DNA of 39,577 bases. Origin: Arthrobacter sp. AK04 (lineage in GTDB: Bacteria > Actinomycetota > Actinomycetes > Actinomycetales > Micrococcaceae). Positions within the stretch are counted from its first letter, which is position 1. Every line of letters starts with the position of its first letter. This document shows positions 24,278 to 32,240 of the stretch, one piece after another. The stretch is from positions 1-39,577 of the forward strand of contig NZ_JAJOMC010000045.1 of the NCBI RefSeq assembly GCF_021129155.1, written 5' to 3'. The notes under the pieces are model-generated. The model saw only the letters and a list, made by a program, of their open reading frames with translations, ran no database searches and had not been told where the DNA came from. Position numbers and translations under genes: made by a program.

Positions 24278-25426
24278 TCAGCGCAGCCCGGTTTTGCGGT
24301 TCAGCGCCAGGTAGATCAGTTCATCGATGAGGTCGGCGTAGTCCAGGCCGGAGGCCGCCCACATCTGCGGGTACATGCTCTTGGGCGTGAACCCGGGCAT
24401 CGTGTTGATCTCGTTGATGATGAGTTCGCCGGCAGGAGTGTAGAAGAAGTCCACGCGGCTCAGTCCTTCGGCACCTACGGCGTCAAACGCTGCCGCTGCC
24501 AGCTCCCGGACCCTGGCGATGGCTTCCTCGGGAATGTCTGCCGGGCAGCTCAGGGAAGCAGCATCGTCCTCCACGTATTTGGCGTTGAAGTCGTAGAACT
24601 CGTGCGTGCCGCCGGCCACGGAAATCTCTCCGGGCATGGAGGTCCGTGGAGCGTCGGTGCCCCTGCCTTCGAGCACAGCGCATTCGATTTCCCGGCCCGT
24701 GATCCCGGCTTCGATCACCAGTTTGAGGTCATGCTTGCGGGCTTCCTCGATGGCGGCGTCCAGGTCCGCCAGGGAATCAACTTTGGAAATGCCCATCGAG
24801 GATCCGGCGCGGGCGGGTTTGACGAAGACAGGGAAACCCAGCCGGTCAACCTGTTTCCGGACCAGCTCCGGGTCCCTGCGCCACTGCCGGTCCGTGACGG
24901 CCACATACGGGCCTACCTGCAGTCCGGCGGCCTCGAACACCACTTTCATGTAGTGCTTGTCCATGCCCACGGCGGAGGCCAGGACACCGGCGCCCACGTA
25001 GCGGGTGTCCGAGAGTTCCAGCAGTCCCTGGATGGTGCCGTCCTCACCGAACGGGCCGTGCAGCAGCGGGAACACAACGTCAACGGTTCCGAGTTCCCGG
25101 GGCACCTCGTTCGGGGAGGCAACGATCAGCTGGTGTTCGCCCCCGATTTCGGCGAGGGTCACGGTCTGCGGCGAGGGCGCCACCTCGGGCAGGGCCGTTG
25201 AGGAGAGGGACCATTGGGCGGTGTCGGCGCCCGCGAGGACCCATTGGCCGGTCTTGGCGATGCCAATGGGAATCACCTCGTACTTGTCCTTGTTGATGGC
25301 GCCGAGCACTCCGGCAGCCGTTACGCAACTCACGGCGTGCTCGCTGGAGCGGCCGCCGAAAAGTACCGCCACCCGGGGTTTTGTCCGCGGTGCGGTTTCC
25401 CCCGTGGCCAGGTTTTCTTGGGACAT
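24278..25426 (-). CDS. ddl: D-alanine--D-alanine ligase
   Basis: This 382-aa ATP-grasp enzyme joins two D-alanines for the peptidoglycan stem peptide. The N-terminal domain has VAVLFGGRSSEHAVS, the central part HGPFGEDGTIQG and the ATP-grasp core FVKPARAGSSMGISKV. The omega-loop reads YDFNAKY, the form found in D-Ala:D-Ala rather than D-Ala:D-Lac ligases, so glycopeptide resistance is not expected. Metal ligands lie in EINTMPGFTPKSMYP. A flexible ~16-residue N-terminus precedes the core. It begins 2 bp after gpsA in the murA-plsC-gpsA-ddl run. Confidence 0.96.
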   Translation of the reverse strand: MSQENLATGETAPRTKPRVAVLFGGRSSEHAVSCVTAAGVLGAINKDKYEVIPIGIAKTGQWVLAGADTAQWSLSSTALPEVAPSPQTVTLAEIGGEHQLIVASPNEVPRELGTVDVVFPLLHGPFGEDGTIQGLLELSDTRYVGAGVLASAVGMDKHYMKVVFEAAGLQVGPYVAVTDRQWRRDPELVRKQVDRLGFPVFVKPARAGSSMGISKVDSLADLDAAIEEARKHDLKLVIEAGITGREIECAVLEGRGTDAPRTSMPGEISVAGGTHEFYDFNAKYVEDDAASLSCPADIPEEAIARVRELAAAAFDAVGAEGLSRVDFFYTPAGELIINEINTMPGFTPKSMYPQMWAASGLDYADLIDELIYLALNRKTGLR

Positions 25427-25428
25427 CG

Positions 25429-26481
25429 TCAGTAATCGCCTTCAGGTTTCAATTCCCGGGACAGCAGGACCGGCCCCAGTTGGTCAACGGACAGTTTGCC
25501 GGCCAGCACCGCAACGACGGCGGCCGTAATGGGCATCTCGACGCCCAGCTTGCCTGCCAGTTCATGGACGGCCTGGCCGGATTTGATGCCTTCGGCGGTC
25601 TGGGTCATCTTCTGGCCAACCTCCTCGAGCGTGAGGCCCTGGCCCAGCAGCCGGCCCGCGGTGTGGTTGCGCGAGAGCGGCGAGGAGCAGGTGGCCACGA
25701 GGTCCCCAAGCCCGGCCAGGCCGGCCATTGTTTTGGCCTCACCGCCAAGTGCCAGGGCGAGGCGGGATGTCTCGGCCAGTCCGCGGGTGATGACGGACGC
25801 TTTGGTGTTGTCCCCCATCTGCTTGCCCTCGCAGATGCCCACGGCAAGCGCAATGACGTTTTTCACGATTCCGCCGATCTCCACCCCAACAACGTCCGCC
25901 GTGGTGTAGGGCCGGAAATAGGGGGCCGTGCAACTCCTGGCGATCCAGCCGGCCGCGGCGGAATCAGTGCAGGCAACTACGGACGCGGTTGGTTCTTCAC
26001 GGGCAATCTCCATGGCCAGGTTGGGCCCGGACACGATGGCGATGCGTTCGGCGGGCAGGCCAAGCTCCTCGCCGATGACCTCGCTCATCCGGGCGTCTGT
26101 GCCAAGCTCCAGGCCCTTCATGAGGGAAACCACCATGGCGTCCGGCGCGATCAGGCCCTTCCACTCCCGCAGCTGGGGCCGCAGCGACTGCGCCGGGACG
26201 GCGATCACCACGAGGTCGGCATCCTTGAGAACGGCGGCGACGTCCGTGGACGCCGAGATGCTCTCCGGGAGCTGCACGTCCTTCAGGTACTGGGCGTTGA
26301 CGTGGCTGGTGTTGATCTGGTCCACCACTTCAGCGCGGCGCCCCCACAGCCTGATGGTGCGCGGATCCCCTGCCGCAGCCGCTGCATCGGCGAGGATCTT
26401 GGCGAACGTGGTCCCCCAGGAGCCGGCACCGAGGACGGCAACGGAACGGGCCGAACCCGTTTGCCTTCCCCCAGCGGTCAC
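25429..26481 (-). CDS. gpsA: Glycerol-3-phosphate dehydrogenase [NAD(P)+]
   Basis: This 350-aa cytosolic enzyme reduces dihydroxyacetone phosphate to sn-glycerol-3-phosphate, the backbone of phospholipids. The N-terminal Rossmann fold is seen as SVAVLGAGSWGTTFAKI near residue 13. The catalytic lysine lies in IGGIVKNVIALAVGI. The C-terminal helical domain contains MAGLAGLGDLVATCSS and SRNHTAGRLLGQG. The start is GTG 26481, overlapping the plsC stop by 4 nt. The product feeds the acyltransferase encoded just before it. Confidence 0.96.
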   Translation of the reverse strand: MTAGGRQTGSARSVAVLGAGSWGTTFAKILADAAAAAGDPRTIRLWGRRAEVVDQINTSHVNAQYLKDVQLPESISASTDVAAVLKDADLVVIAVPAQSLRPQLREWKGLIAPDAMVVSLMKGLELGTDARMSEVIGEELGLPAERIAIVSGPNLAMEIAREEPTASVVACTDSAAAGWIARSCTAPYFRPYTTADVVGVEIGGIVKNVIALAVGICEGKQMGDNTKASVITRGLAETSRLALALGGEAKTMAGLAGLGDLVATCSSPLSRNHTAGRLLGQGLTLEEVGQKMTQTAEGIKSGQAVHELAGKLGVEMPITAAVVAVLAGKLSVDQLGPVLLSRELKPEGDY

Positions 26482-27251
26482 GGAGCGTCCGTTCCGGTGC
26501 CGGGCTGCTGCTTACCGCGTTCCATGAACCTGCCGTGCTTCGCCTGCTGCTGCTTGGCCGGGTCCCACCGCTCGGCGGGAGGCTGCTCTCCGCGGATCTC
26601 CGCAAGGAGGGCGGTGATGGCGTCCATGATGGCATCGGTGGCCTCTGTCAGCGTGGCCTTGTCGAGGGGGCGGCCGGTGAAGGCGCTGAGATCGACGGGC
26701 TCACCCACCACTACCCGCGACTTCTTGCGGGGGAACAGGTGGAACCGCTTGCCGTAGCGGGGGAAGACCTCGTGGGCGCCCCAGTGGGCGATCGGGACCA
26801 CCGGAATGCCGCCTTCAAGGGCGAGCCGTGCGGCACCGGTGTGGCCCTTCATAGGCCAGAGGTCCGGATCCCTGGTGAGGGTGCCTTCGGGATAGATGAT
26901 GATGGCTCCACCTTCGGCGACGATCTCCTGGGCGAGCTGGAGGGAACGGTTCGCTCCCGCCGTCGAGCGCTCCACGGGGATCTGCTTGGTGGCCCGCAGG
27001 ACCCAGCCGAGCACCGGAACCTTGAACAGTCCGGACTTGGCCAGGAAATGCGGCAGAACCTTGTGGTTGTAGAGGAGGTGGCCGACGATCAGGGGATCGA
27101 TCTCGGTGCAGTGGTTGGGCGCAGCGATGAAGCCGCCGGCAGGCAGCTTCTCAGTGCCCTTCCACTCTTTGTCCATCATGAGGTTGAACAGGGGGCGGAC
27201 TATGCCGGCGACCACCGCAAGGGTGGCGCGGCTCTTGGCCGGTTCCTTCAC
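26478..27251 (-). CDS. plsC: 1-acyl-sn-glycerol-3-phosphate acyltransferase family protein
   Basis: This 257-aa acyltransferase of the PlsC/LPLAT family probably transfers an acyl chain onto lysophosphatidate to make phosphatidate. The catalytic HX4D motif is NHCTEIDPL and the second motif is IIIYPEGTLTRDP. Further conserved parts are LGWVLRATKQIPVER and GIPVVPIAHWG. The C-terminus is a hydrophilic tail rich in Gln/Pro/Lys. No clear transmembrane helix was seen, so peripheral membrane attachment is likely. The start is GTG 27251, 9 bp behind murA. Proximity to gpsA supports a phospholipid role, though the precise acceptor is not proven. Confidence 0.9.
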   Translation of the reverse strand: MKEPAKSRATLAVVAGIVRPLFNLMMDKEWKGTEKLPAGGFIAAPNHCTEIDPLIVGHLLYNHKVLPHFLAKSGLFKVPVLGWVLRATKQIPVERSTAGANRSLQLAQEIVAEGGAIIIYPEGTLTRDPDLWPMKGHTGAARLALEGGIPVVPIAHWGAHEVFPRYGKRFHLFPRKKSRVVVGEPVDLSAFTGRPLDKATLTEATDAIMDAITALLAEIRGEQPPAERWDPAKQQQAKHGRFMERGKQQPGTGTDAP

Positions 27252-27260
27252 GTCTGCCCG

Positions 27261-28586
27261 CTACTTCGTGGTGGTGATGTCGAAGTCGGCACCCAGCCCG
27301 GCCAGCTTTTCGGTAAACCGTTCGTAGCCGCGGTTGATGATGTCAATGCCGGTGACGCGTGAGGTTCCCGTCGCCGCCAACGCGGCGATCAGGTGGCTGA
27401 AGCCTCCACGGAGGTCGGGGACGTCGATATCGGTGCCCTTGAGCTGGGTGGGTCCGGAAATCACGGCGGAATGCAGGAAGTTGCGCTGGCCGAAGCGGCA
27501 CGGCACGCTGCCCAGGCATTCACGGTGCACCTGGATGCTGGCGCCCATCCGGATCAGTGCGTCGGTAAAGCCGAAGCGGTTCTCGTAGACGGTCTCGTGG
27601 ACGATTGAGACGCCCTCGGCCTGGGTCAGGGCAACCACCAACGGCTGCTGCCAGTCCGTCATGAAGCCGGGGTGCACGTCCGTTTCCAGGACCAGCGGGT
27701 TGAGCTTGCCACCCTTGTGGTAGAACCGGATGCCGTCCTCGCCGATGTCCATCCCGCCGCCCACCTTGCGGTACGTGTTCAGGAAAGTCATCATGTCCCG
27801 CTGGGAAGCGCCCTCAACAAAGATGTCGCCCTTGGTGACCAGCGCAGCGGAGGCCCACGACGCCGACTCGTTCCGGTCCGAGAGGGCCCGGTGGTTGTAG
27901 CCGCCGAGATCCCGGACGCCTTCAATGCGGATGGTCCGGTCCGTCTGGACGCTGATGATGGCGCCCATCTTCTGCAGCACGGCGATGAGGTCGATGATCT
28001 CCGGCTCGGTGGCGGCGCCGGAAAGTTCGGTGATGCCCTCGGCGCGGGTGGCGCTCAGCAGGACCTGCTCGGTGGCACCCACGGAAGGGTAGGGAAGGGA
28101 AATCTTTGCGCCGTGCAGGCCCTTGGGCGCCGAGATGTGGATCCCGCCGGGGCGCTTTTCCACCACGGCTCCGAACTGGCGCAGCACGTCCAGGTGGTAG
28201 TCAATGGGGCGGTCACCGATTTTGCAGCCCCCGAGGTCCGGGATGAAGGCTTCACCGATGGCGTGGATCAGCGGCCCGCAGAGCAGGATGGGGATCCGGG
28301 AGTCGCCCGCGTGGGCGTCAATGGCAGTGCTGGACGCCGTTTTGGCGGCCTTGGGATCCAGCGTGAGGTCGCCGTTGACGGGGTCCTTGACCACGGTGAC
28401 GCCGTGCAGCTGCAGGAGTGAGGTGACCACCTCCACGTCCTTGATCTCCGGCACGTTCCGCAACACCGAGGGTTCGTTGCCCAGCAACGCGGCCACCATC
28501 GCCTTGGGGACAAGATTCTTCGCTCCCCGGACGCTGACGCGGCCTGTAAGCGGGACTCCGCCGCGGATTGTCAGAACACTACTCAT
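27261..28586 (-). CDS. murA: UDP-N-acetylglucosamine 1-carboxyvinyltransferase
   Basis: This 441-aa enzyme transfers enolpyruvate from PEP to UDP-GlcNAc, the first committed step of peptidoglycan synthesis. The N-terminus carries RVSVRGAKNLVPKAMVAALL, with the conserved lysine of the KN motif. The active-site loop is GGCKIGDRPIDYH; the catalytic cysteine is present, so fosfomycin should be able to alkylate it, unlike the Asp variant of mycobacteria. Later motifs include the DVHPGFMTDWQQP region and LRGGFSHLIAALAATG. An AAGGA site lies 9 nt before the ATG. It starts the murA-plsC-gpsA-ddl group. Confidence 0.97.
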   Translation of the reverse strand: MSSVLTIRGGVPLTGRVSVRGAKNLVPKAMVAALLGNEPSVLRNVPEIKDVEVVTSLLQLHGVTVVKDPVNGDLTLDPKAAKTASSTAIDAHAGDSRIPILLCGPLIHAIGEAFIPDLGGCKIGDRPIDYHLDVLRQFGAVVEKRPGGIHISAPKGLHGAKISLPYPSVGATEQVLLSATRAEGITELSGAATEPEIIDLIAVLQKMGAIISVQTDRTIRIEGVRDLGGYNHRALSDRNESASWASAALVTKGDIFVEGASQRDMMTFLNTYRKVGGGMDIGEDGIRFYHKGGKLNPLVLETDVHPGFMTDWQQPLVVALTQAEGVSIVHETVYENRFGFTDALIRMGASIQVHRECLGSVPCRFGQRNFLHSAVISGPTQLKGTDIDVPDLRGGFSHLIAALAATGTSRVTGIDIINRGYERFTEKLAGLGADFDITTTK

Positions 28587-28677
28587 ATACCGGTTTCCTT
28601 ACGATCACTCGCCCCCAAATCCTTGCAAAGGCTCCAACCAAGCATAGGAGGTTGCGTTACCGAACCGAAATACGCGG

Positions 28678-28711
28678 GCGACGGCGGCAGGGCGTGGCGT
28701 GCCGCCGTCGC
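28678..28711. terminator. Strong hairpin between leuD and murA
   Basis: A perfect 12-bp stem (GCGACGGCGGCA / TGCCGCCGTCGC) with a 10-nt loop lies 27 bp past the leuD stop. The T-run (28714-28718) is on the leuD-proximal side, which suits plus-strand transcription, so for leuD it is a GC-rich hairpin without a U-tail. Confidence 0.55.
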
Positions 28712-28737
28712 ACCTTTTTAAGACAGGCAGCTCTGCT

Positions 28738-29349
28738 TCAGCCGGCGGAGGAAAGGCGCGCCGGCAGGGTTTTGGGCTTGAACGACGGCCGGGTGGCTTC
28801 GTAGGCCGTGATGTCTGCCTCATGCTGCAGGGTGAGCCCAATGTCGTCGAGGCCTTCGAGCAGGCGCCAGCGCGTGTAGTCGTCGATTTCGAAGGGCGCA
28901 ACGATGTTTCCGCACACCACGGTCTTGGACACCAGGTCCACGGTGACCTCGGTCCCCGGGGCATTCTCGAGCTCCTTCCAGATCAGCTCGATGTCGTCCT
29001 GGGAGAGTTCGGCGGCAAGCAGGCCCTGCTTGCCGGAATTCCCGCGGAAGATGTCGGCGAAGCGGGAGGAGAGGACGGCCTTGAAACCGTAGTCCTTGAG
29101 TGCCCAGACAGCGTGTTCGCGGGACGATCCTGTGCCAAAGTCCGGCCCGGCCACCAGCACGGAGCCGGCATTGAAGGGCTCCTTGTTCAGGATGAAGGAC
29201 GGGTCCTTGCGCCAGGCCGAGAACAGGGCGTCCTCGAAGCCTGTCCGGGTGATCCGCTTGAGGTAGACGGCGGGGATGATCTGGTCCGTGTCCACGTTGC
29301 TCTGCCGCAGCGGGACGCCGATTCCGGTGTGGGTGGTGAACTTTTCCAT
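28738..29349 (-). CDS. leuD: 3-isopropylmalate dehydratase small subunit
   Basis: This 203-aa subunit pairs with LeuC to isomerise 2-isopropylmalate to 3-isopropylmalate in leucine synthesis. It matches the aconitase swivel domain: VPLRQSNVDTDQIIPAVYL near the N-terminus, then FGTGSSREHAVWALKDYG, which contributes the substrate-binding serine and arginine. The length is standard. The ATG at 29349 opens with MEKFTTHTGIGVPL; a longer in-frame reading that reaches 29595 runs through leuC coding sequence and is rejected. It lies 8 bp after leuC and is followed by a strong hairpin. Confidence 0.96.
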   Translation of the reverse strand: MEKFTTHTGIGVPLRQSNVDTDQIIPAVYLKRITRTGFEDALFSAWRKDPSFILNKEPFNAGSVLVAGPDFGTGSSREHAVWALKDYGFKAVLSSRFADIFRGNSGKQGLLAAELSQDDIELIWKELENAPGTEVTVDLVSKTVVCGNIVAPFEIDDYTRWRLLEGLDDIGLTLQHEADITAYEATRPSFKPKTLPARLSSAG

Positions 29350-29357
29350 GGCGTGTC

Positions 29358-30812
29358 CTAGGCTGCGTCGGTGCGGATGGCGGCGGATTCGGGGGCCGGG
29401 TCGAGGTCCGAGGGCGAGCTCAGCGTGCCCCGGATGGCGGTGGCAGCGGCGACCACCGGCGAGACCAGGTGGGTACGGCCGCCCTTGCCCTGGCGTCCTT
29501 CGAAGTTGCGGTTGGAGGTGGAAGCGCAGCGCTCCCCCACCTCCAGCTGGTCCGGGTTCATGCCCAGGCACATGGAGCAGCCGGCAAAGCGCCACTCAGC
29601 GCCGAAGTCCTTGAACACGCGGTCCAGGCCCTCAGCCTCGGCCTCGAGCCGTACGCGGGCGGAGCCTGGCACCACCAGCATGCGGACGTTCGGGTCCTTT
29701 TGGCGTCCGCGGATGATGTCAGCGGCGGCCCGGAGGTCCTCCATGCGGGAGTTGGTGCAGGAGCCCAGGAAGACGGTGTCCACCCGGATGTCCTTCATCG
29801 GGGTTCCGGCCTCCAGCCCCATGTACTGCAGTGCACGTTCGGCGGCGGCCTTGGCATTCTCGTCGCCGAAGTCCTCGGGAGACGGCACGGACTCGGACAG
29901 CGAAACGCCCTGGCCCGGGTTGGTGCCCCAGGTAACGAAGGGCTCCAGGGTGTCGGCGTCCAGGTCAACCTGGGCGTCGAAGACGGCGTCGTCGTCAGTG
30001 CGCAGCGTGTTCCAGTACTCGACGGCGGCGTCCCAGTCCGCGCCCTGCGGTGCGTGCGGGCGGCCCTTCATGTAGCCGTAGGTGGTTTCGTCCGGCGCCA
30101 CCATGCCGGCGCGGGCGCCAGCCTCGATGGACATGTTGCAGATGGTCATGCGCGCGTCCATGGACAGAGAGCGGATGGCGGACCCGCGGTATTCCAGGAC
30201 GTAGCCCTGTCCCCCGCCGGTGCCGATCTTGGCGATGACGGCCAGGATGATGTCCTTGGCCGTCACGCCCGGACGCAGTGTCCCCTCAACGTTGATGGCC
30301 ATGGTCTTGAACGGCTTCAGGGAGAGTGTCTGGGTGGCCATGACGTGCTCCACCTCGGAAGTGCCAATGCCCATGGCCAGGGCGCCGAAAGCGCCGTGCG
30401 TGGAGGTGTGCGAGTCGCCGCAGACCACCGTCATGCCAGGCTGGGTAAGGCCCAGCTGCGGGCCCACCACGTGGACGATGCCCTGCTCCGCGTCCCCCAG
30501 GCTGTGCAGCCGGACGCCGAACTCCGCACAGTTGTTGCGCAAGGTCTGGATCTGGGTGCGGCTGGTGAGGTCCGCGATAGGCTTGTCGATGTCCAGCGTG
30601 GGAGTGTTGTGGTCCTCCGTTGCGATGGTGAGGTCCGGGCGGCGCAGTTTCCTGCCGGCCAGCCGCAGGCCTTCGAACGCCTGTGGGGACGTGACTTCGT
30701 GGACCAGGTGAAGGTCGATGAAGAGAAGGTCGGGCTGGGCGTTGGCTCCGTCGCCATCCCCTTTGCGCACCACGTGTGCGTCCCAGACTTTCTCGGCCAA
30801 TGTCTTTGCCAT
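29358..30812 (-). CDS. leuC: 3-isopropylmalate dehydratase large subunit
   Basis: This 484-aa aconitase-family subunit binds the catalytic 4Fe-4S cluster. The ligands are seen as the cysteine in GSCTNSRMEDLR and the pair in FAGCSMCLGMNPDQ. Further signatures are VCGDSHTSTHGAFGALA and IATEDHNTPT. Two in-frame ATGs exist: 30818 has the AAGGGAG site touching it, while 30812 has it 6 nt away, so 30812 is preferred. The upstream region holds a promoter that overlaps that of the divergent IclR-type gene, with palindromes between them. It forms an operon with leuD. Confidence 0.96.
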   Translation of the reverse strand: MAKTLAEKVWDAHVVRKGDGDGANAQPDLLFIDLHLVHEVTSPQAFEGLRLAGRKLRRPDLTIATEDHNTPTLDIDKPIADLTSRTQIQTLRNNCAEFGVRLHSLGDAEQGIVHVVGPQLGLTQPGMTVVCGDSHTSTHGAFGALAMGIGTSEVEHVMATQTLSLKPFKTMAINVEGTLRPGVTAKDIILAVIAKIGTGGGQGYVLEYRGSAIRSLSMDARMTICNMSIEAGARAGMVAPDETTYGYMKGRPHAPQGADWDAAVEYWNTLRTDDDAVFDAQVDLDADTLEPFVTWGTNPGQGVSLSESVPSPEDFGDENAKAAAERALQYMGLEAGTPMKDIRVDTVFLGSCTNSRMEDLRAAADIIRGRQKDPNVRMLVVPGSARVRLEAEAEGLDRVFKDFGAEWRFAGCSMCLGMNPDQLEVGERCASTSNRNFEGRQGKGGRTHLVSPVVAAATAIRGTLSSPSDLDPAPESAAIRTDAA

Positions 30813-30818
30813 GGCCAT

Positions 30819-30825
30819 CTCCCTT
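30819..30825 (-). promoter_or_regulatory. Ribosome binding site deciding the leuC start
   Basis: AAGGGAG on the minus strand abuts ATG 30818 and is 6 nt from ATG 30812. Spacing favours the second ATG. Confidence 0.6.
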
Positions 30826-30887
30826 CACTGCTGTTTGGCTGATGAGCTCAACTGAATCAGGACGGCTTGGCACTGCGCCAGCCGAAA

Positions 30888-30916
30888 GATTTGCATCTCA
30901 GATATTGAGACGGCAA
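30888..30916 (-). promoter_or_regulatory. Candidate leuCD promoter
   Basis: On the minus strand TTGCCG (30911-30916) and CAAATC (30888-30893) are separated by 17 nt. The -10 match is moderate. The predicted start site is near 30881, giving a leader of about 69 nt. Confidence 0.4.
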
Positions 30917-30919
30917 TAT
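30891..30919 (+). promoter_or_regulatory. ltbR promoter, leaderless geometry
   Basis: TTGCAT (30891-30896) and CAATAT (30914-30919) are spaced by 17 nt. The ATG at 30926 starts 6 nt after the -10, so the predicted first transcribed base is the A of the start codon. Confidence 0.6.
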
Positions 30920-30920
30920 C
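30896..30920. promoter_or_regulatory. Overlapping palindromes, likely LtbR operator
   Basis: TCTCA-GATAT-TGAGA (30896-30910) and GATATTG-6 nt-CAATATC (30901-30920) overlap. Both lie inside the shared spacer of the divergent leuC and ltbR promoters. Binding here would block both promoters. Confidence 0.55.
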
Positions 30921-30925
30921 ATTAC

Positions 30926-31645
30926 ATGGACAATTCTAGTGGAGTCGGTGTCATTGATAAAGCGGCCCAGGTGCTTGATGCGCTCGAAGCCGGCCCCACC
31001 ACGCTGGCGCAGCTCGTAGCAGCCACGGGCCTGGCCCGGCCCACTGTCCACCGCCTCGCCCTGGCCCTGGTCCACCACCGCCTGGTCAGCCGCGATATCC
31101 AGGGCCGCTTTGTCCTGGGAAGCCGCCTGGTTGAGCTGGCGTCCGCCGCAGGTGAAGACCGTTTGATAGCTTCCGCCGGGCCGGTCCTGATGCAGCTGCG
31201 CGATGCCACGGGCGAAAGCGCCCAGATTTTCCGCCGTCAGGGTGACTGGCGCGTGTGCGTGGCGTCGGCCGAGCGTCCCATCGGCCTCCGCGACACCATT
31301 CCGGTGGGCACGCAGCTGTCCATGAAGGCAGGCTCGGCCGCCCAGGTGCTGCTTGCCTGGGAAGACCACGACCGCCTTCTCGAAGGACTGCAGTCAGCGC
31401 GTTTCACGCCAACGGTCCTGGCAGGAGTACGACGGCGGGGCTGGGGCCAGAGCCTCGGCGAACGGGAGCCGGGGGTTGCCTCCGTCTCCGCACCGGTGCG
31501 GGGACCCTCCGGCCGGGTTATCGCGGCTGTCTCCATTTCCGGGCCGATCGAGCGCCTTACCCGCCAGCCCGGCCGGCTGCACGCGGAAGTGGTGTGCAAC
31601 GCCGGACGGCTCCTTACCGAGGCCCTCCGCAAGAACAACGACTGA
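30926..31645 (+). CDS. ltbR: IclR-family regulator of leucine biosynthesis (LtbR/NdgR-like)
   Basis: This 239-aa protein has an N-terminal winged helix-turn-helix (TLAQLVAATGLARPTVHRLA, about residues 26-45) and a C-terminal IclR effector domain (from LVELASAAGEDRLIASAGP onwards). Divergent location from leuCD is the hallmark of the actinobacterial LtbR / NdgR / AreB group, which represses leuCD and sometimes tryptophan genes. I infer the same here. The ATG at 30926 has no ribosome site; a -35/-10 pair ends 6 nt upstream, so a leaderless transcript is likely. The upstream in-frame opening at 30776 would run back through leuC and is rejected. Palindromes overlap its promoter, suggesting autoregulation. 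Confidence 0.9.
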   Translation: MDNSSGVGVIDKAAQVLDALEAGPTTLAQLVAATGLARPTVHRLALALVHHRLVSRDIQGRFVLGSRLVELASAAGEDRLIASAGPVLMQLRDATGESAQIFRRQGDWRVCVASAERPIGLRDTIPVGTQLSMKAGSAAQVLLAWEDHDRLLEGLQSARFTPTVLAGVRRRGWGQSLGEREPGVASVSAPVRGPSGRVIAAVSISGPIERLTRQPGRLHAEVVCNAGRLLTEALRKNND

Positions 31646-31682
31646 CGCCCCGCAAAGGCAGCCACACCCACCCGGCCGGGGC

Positions 31683-31688
31683 TAGGAT
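31683..31688 (+). promoter_or_regulatory. -10 hexamer before the DUF1697 gene
   Basis: TAGGAT lies exactly 6 nt before ATG 31695. This suggests a separate leaderless transcript starting in the 49-bp gap after ltbR. No ribosome site at good spacing is present. Confidence 0.4.
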
Positions 31689-31694
31689 TTCGCC

Positions 31695-32240
31695 ATGGGC
31701 AGCTATGCGGTTTTTCTCCGTGGCATCAACGTGGGCGGCATCAATATCAAAATGGCCGCCTTACGGGAGGCCCTCCAGGCCGCCGGCTTCCAGGATGCCG
31801 GGACACTGCTTGCGAGCGGGAACGTGGTCCTCACCAGCAACCAGGGCGCCGCCGCTGTAAAGCGCACATGTGAGAAGTGCCTGCGGGACGCCTTCGGCTA
31901 TGACGCGTGGGTGGTGGTCCTCGAGGCCGGCCGGGTCTCCGAACTGGTGGCAGCGTGCCCCTACCCGGATGACGACAAGGCCACCCACACCTACATCACG
32001 CTTTCCTCGGACAAGGCAGTGCTCGATGAGCTGGATGCGGCCGGGTCCGCGCTGGAAGGACACCAGCAGAAGAGGCTGGGCCCGGAGGCACTGGCGTGGC
32101 TGGCACCGGCCGGGGGAACCCTGGACAGCCCCTTCAGCAAGATCTCCGCGAAAGCCAGGTTCAAGGAAGCCACCACCACTCGCAACCTGCGCACCCTGGT
32201 CAAGGTCCGGGACGCAGCTAGCCGGCTGCAGCCTTCCTGA
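31695..32240 (+). CDS. DUF1697 family protein
   Basis: This 181-aa protein of the DUF1697 family has unknown function. The N-terminus is SYAVFLRGINVGGINIKMAAL, the family hallmark, followed by the GTLLASGNVVLTS motif. The C-terminal part ends with ATTTRNLRTLVKVRDAA, also typical (a T-x-RN-x-T element). It looks cytosolic; no signal or membrane segment. Its 3' end overlaps the convergent GTPase gene by 23 bp. It follows ltbR by 49 bp but seems to have its own -10 hexamer, so it need not be in the leucine regulon. Confidence 0.88.
   Translation: MGSYAVFLRGINVGGINIKMAALREALQAAGFQDAGTLLASGNVVLTSNQGAAAVKRTCEKCLRDAFGYDAWVVVLEAGRVSELVAACPYPDDDKATHTYITLSSDKAVLDELDAAGSALEGHQQKRLGPEALAWLAPAGGTLDSPFSKISAKARFKEATTTRNLRTLVKVRDAASRLQPS

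Noticed and set aside
24278..25426. Ddl as a vancomycin-resistance (D-Ala-D-Lac) ligase
   Set aside because: The omega-loop reads YDFNAKY, the form of ordinary D-Ala:D-Ala ligases, and no vanH/vanX neighbours are present.
29350..29595. leuD extended to 29595
   Set aside because: The added segment is another frame of leuC coding sequence, and ATG 29349 gives a standard LeuD N-terminus.
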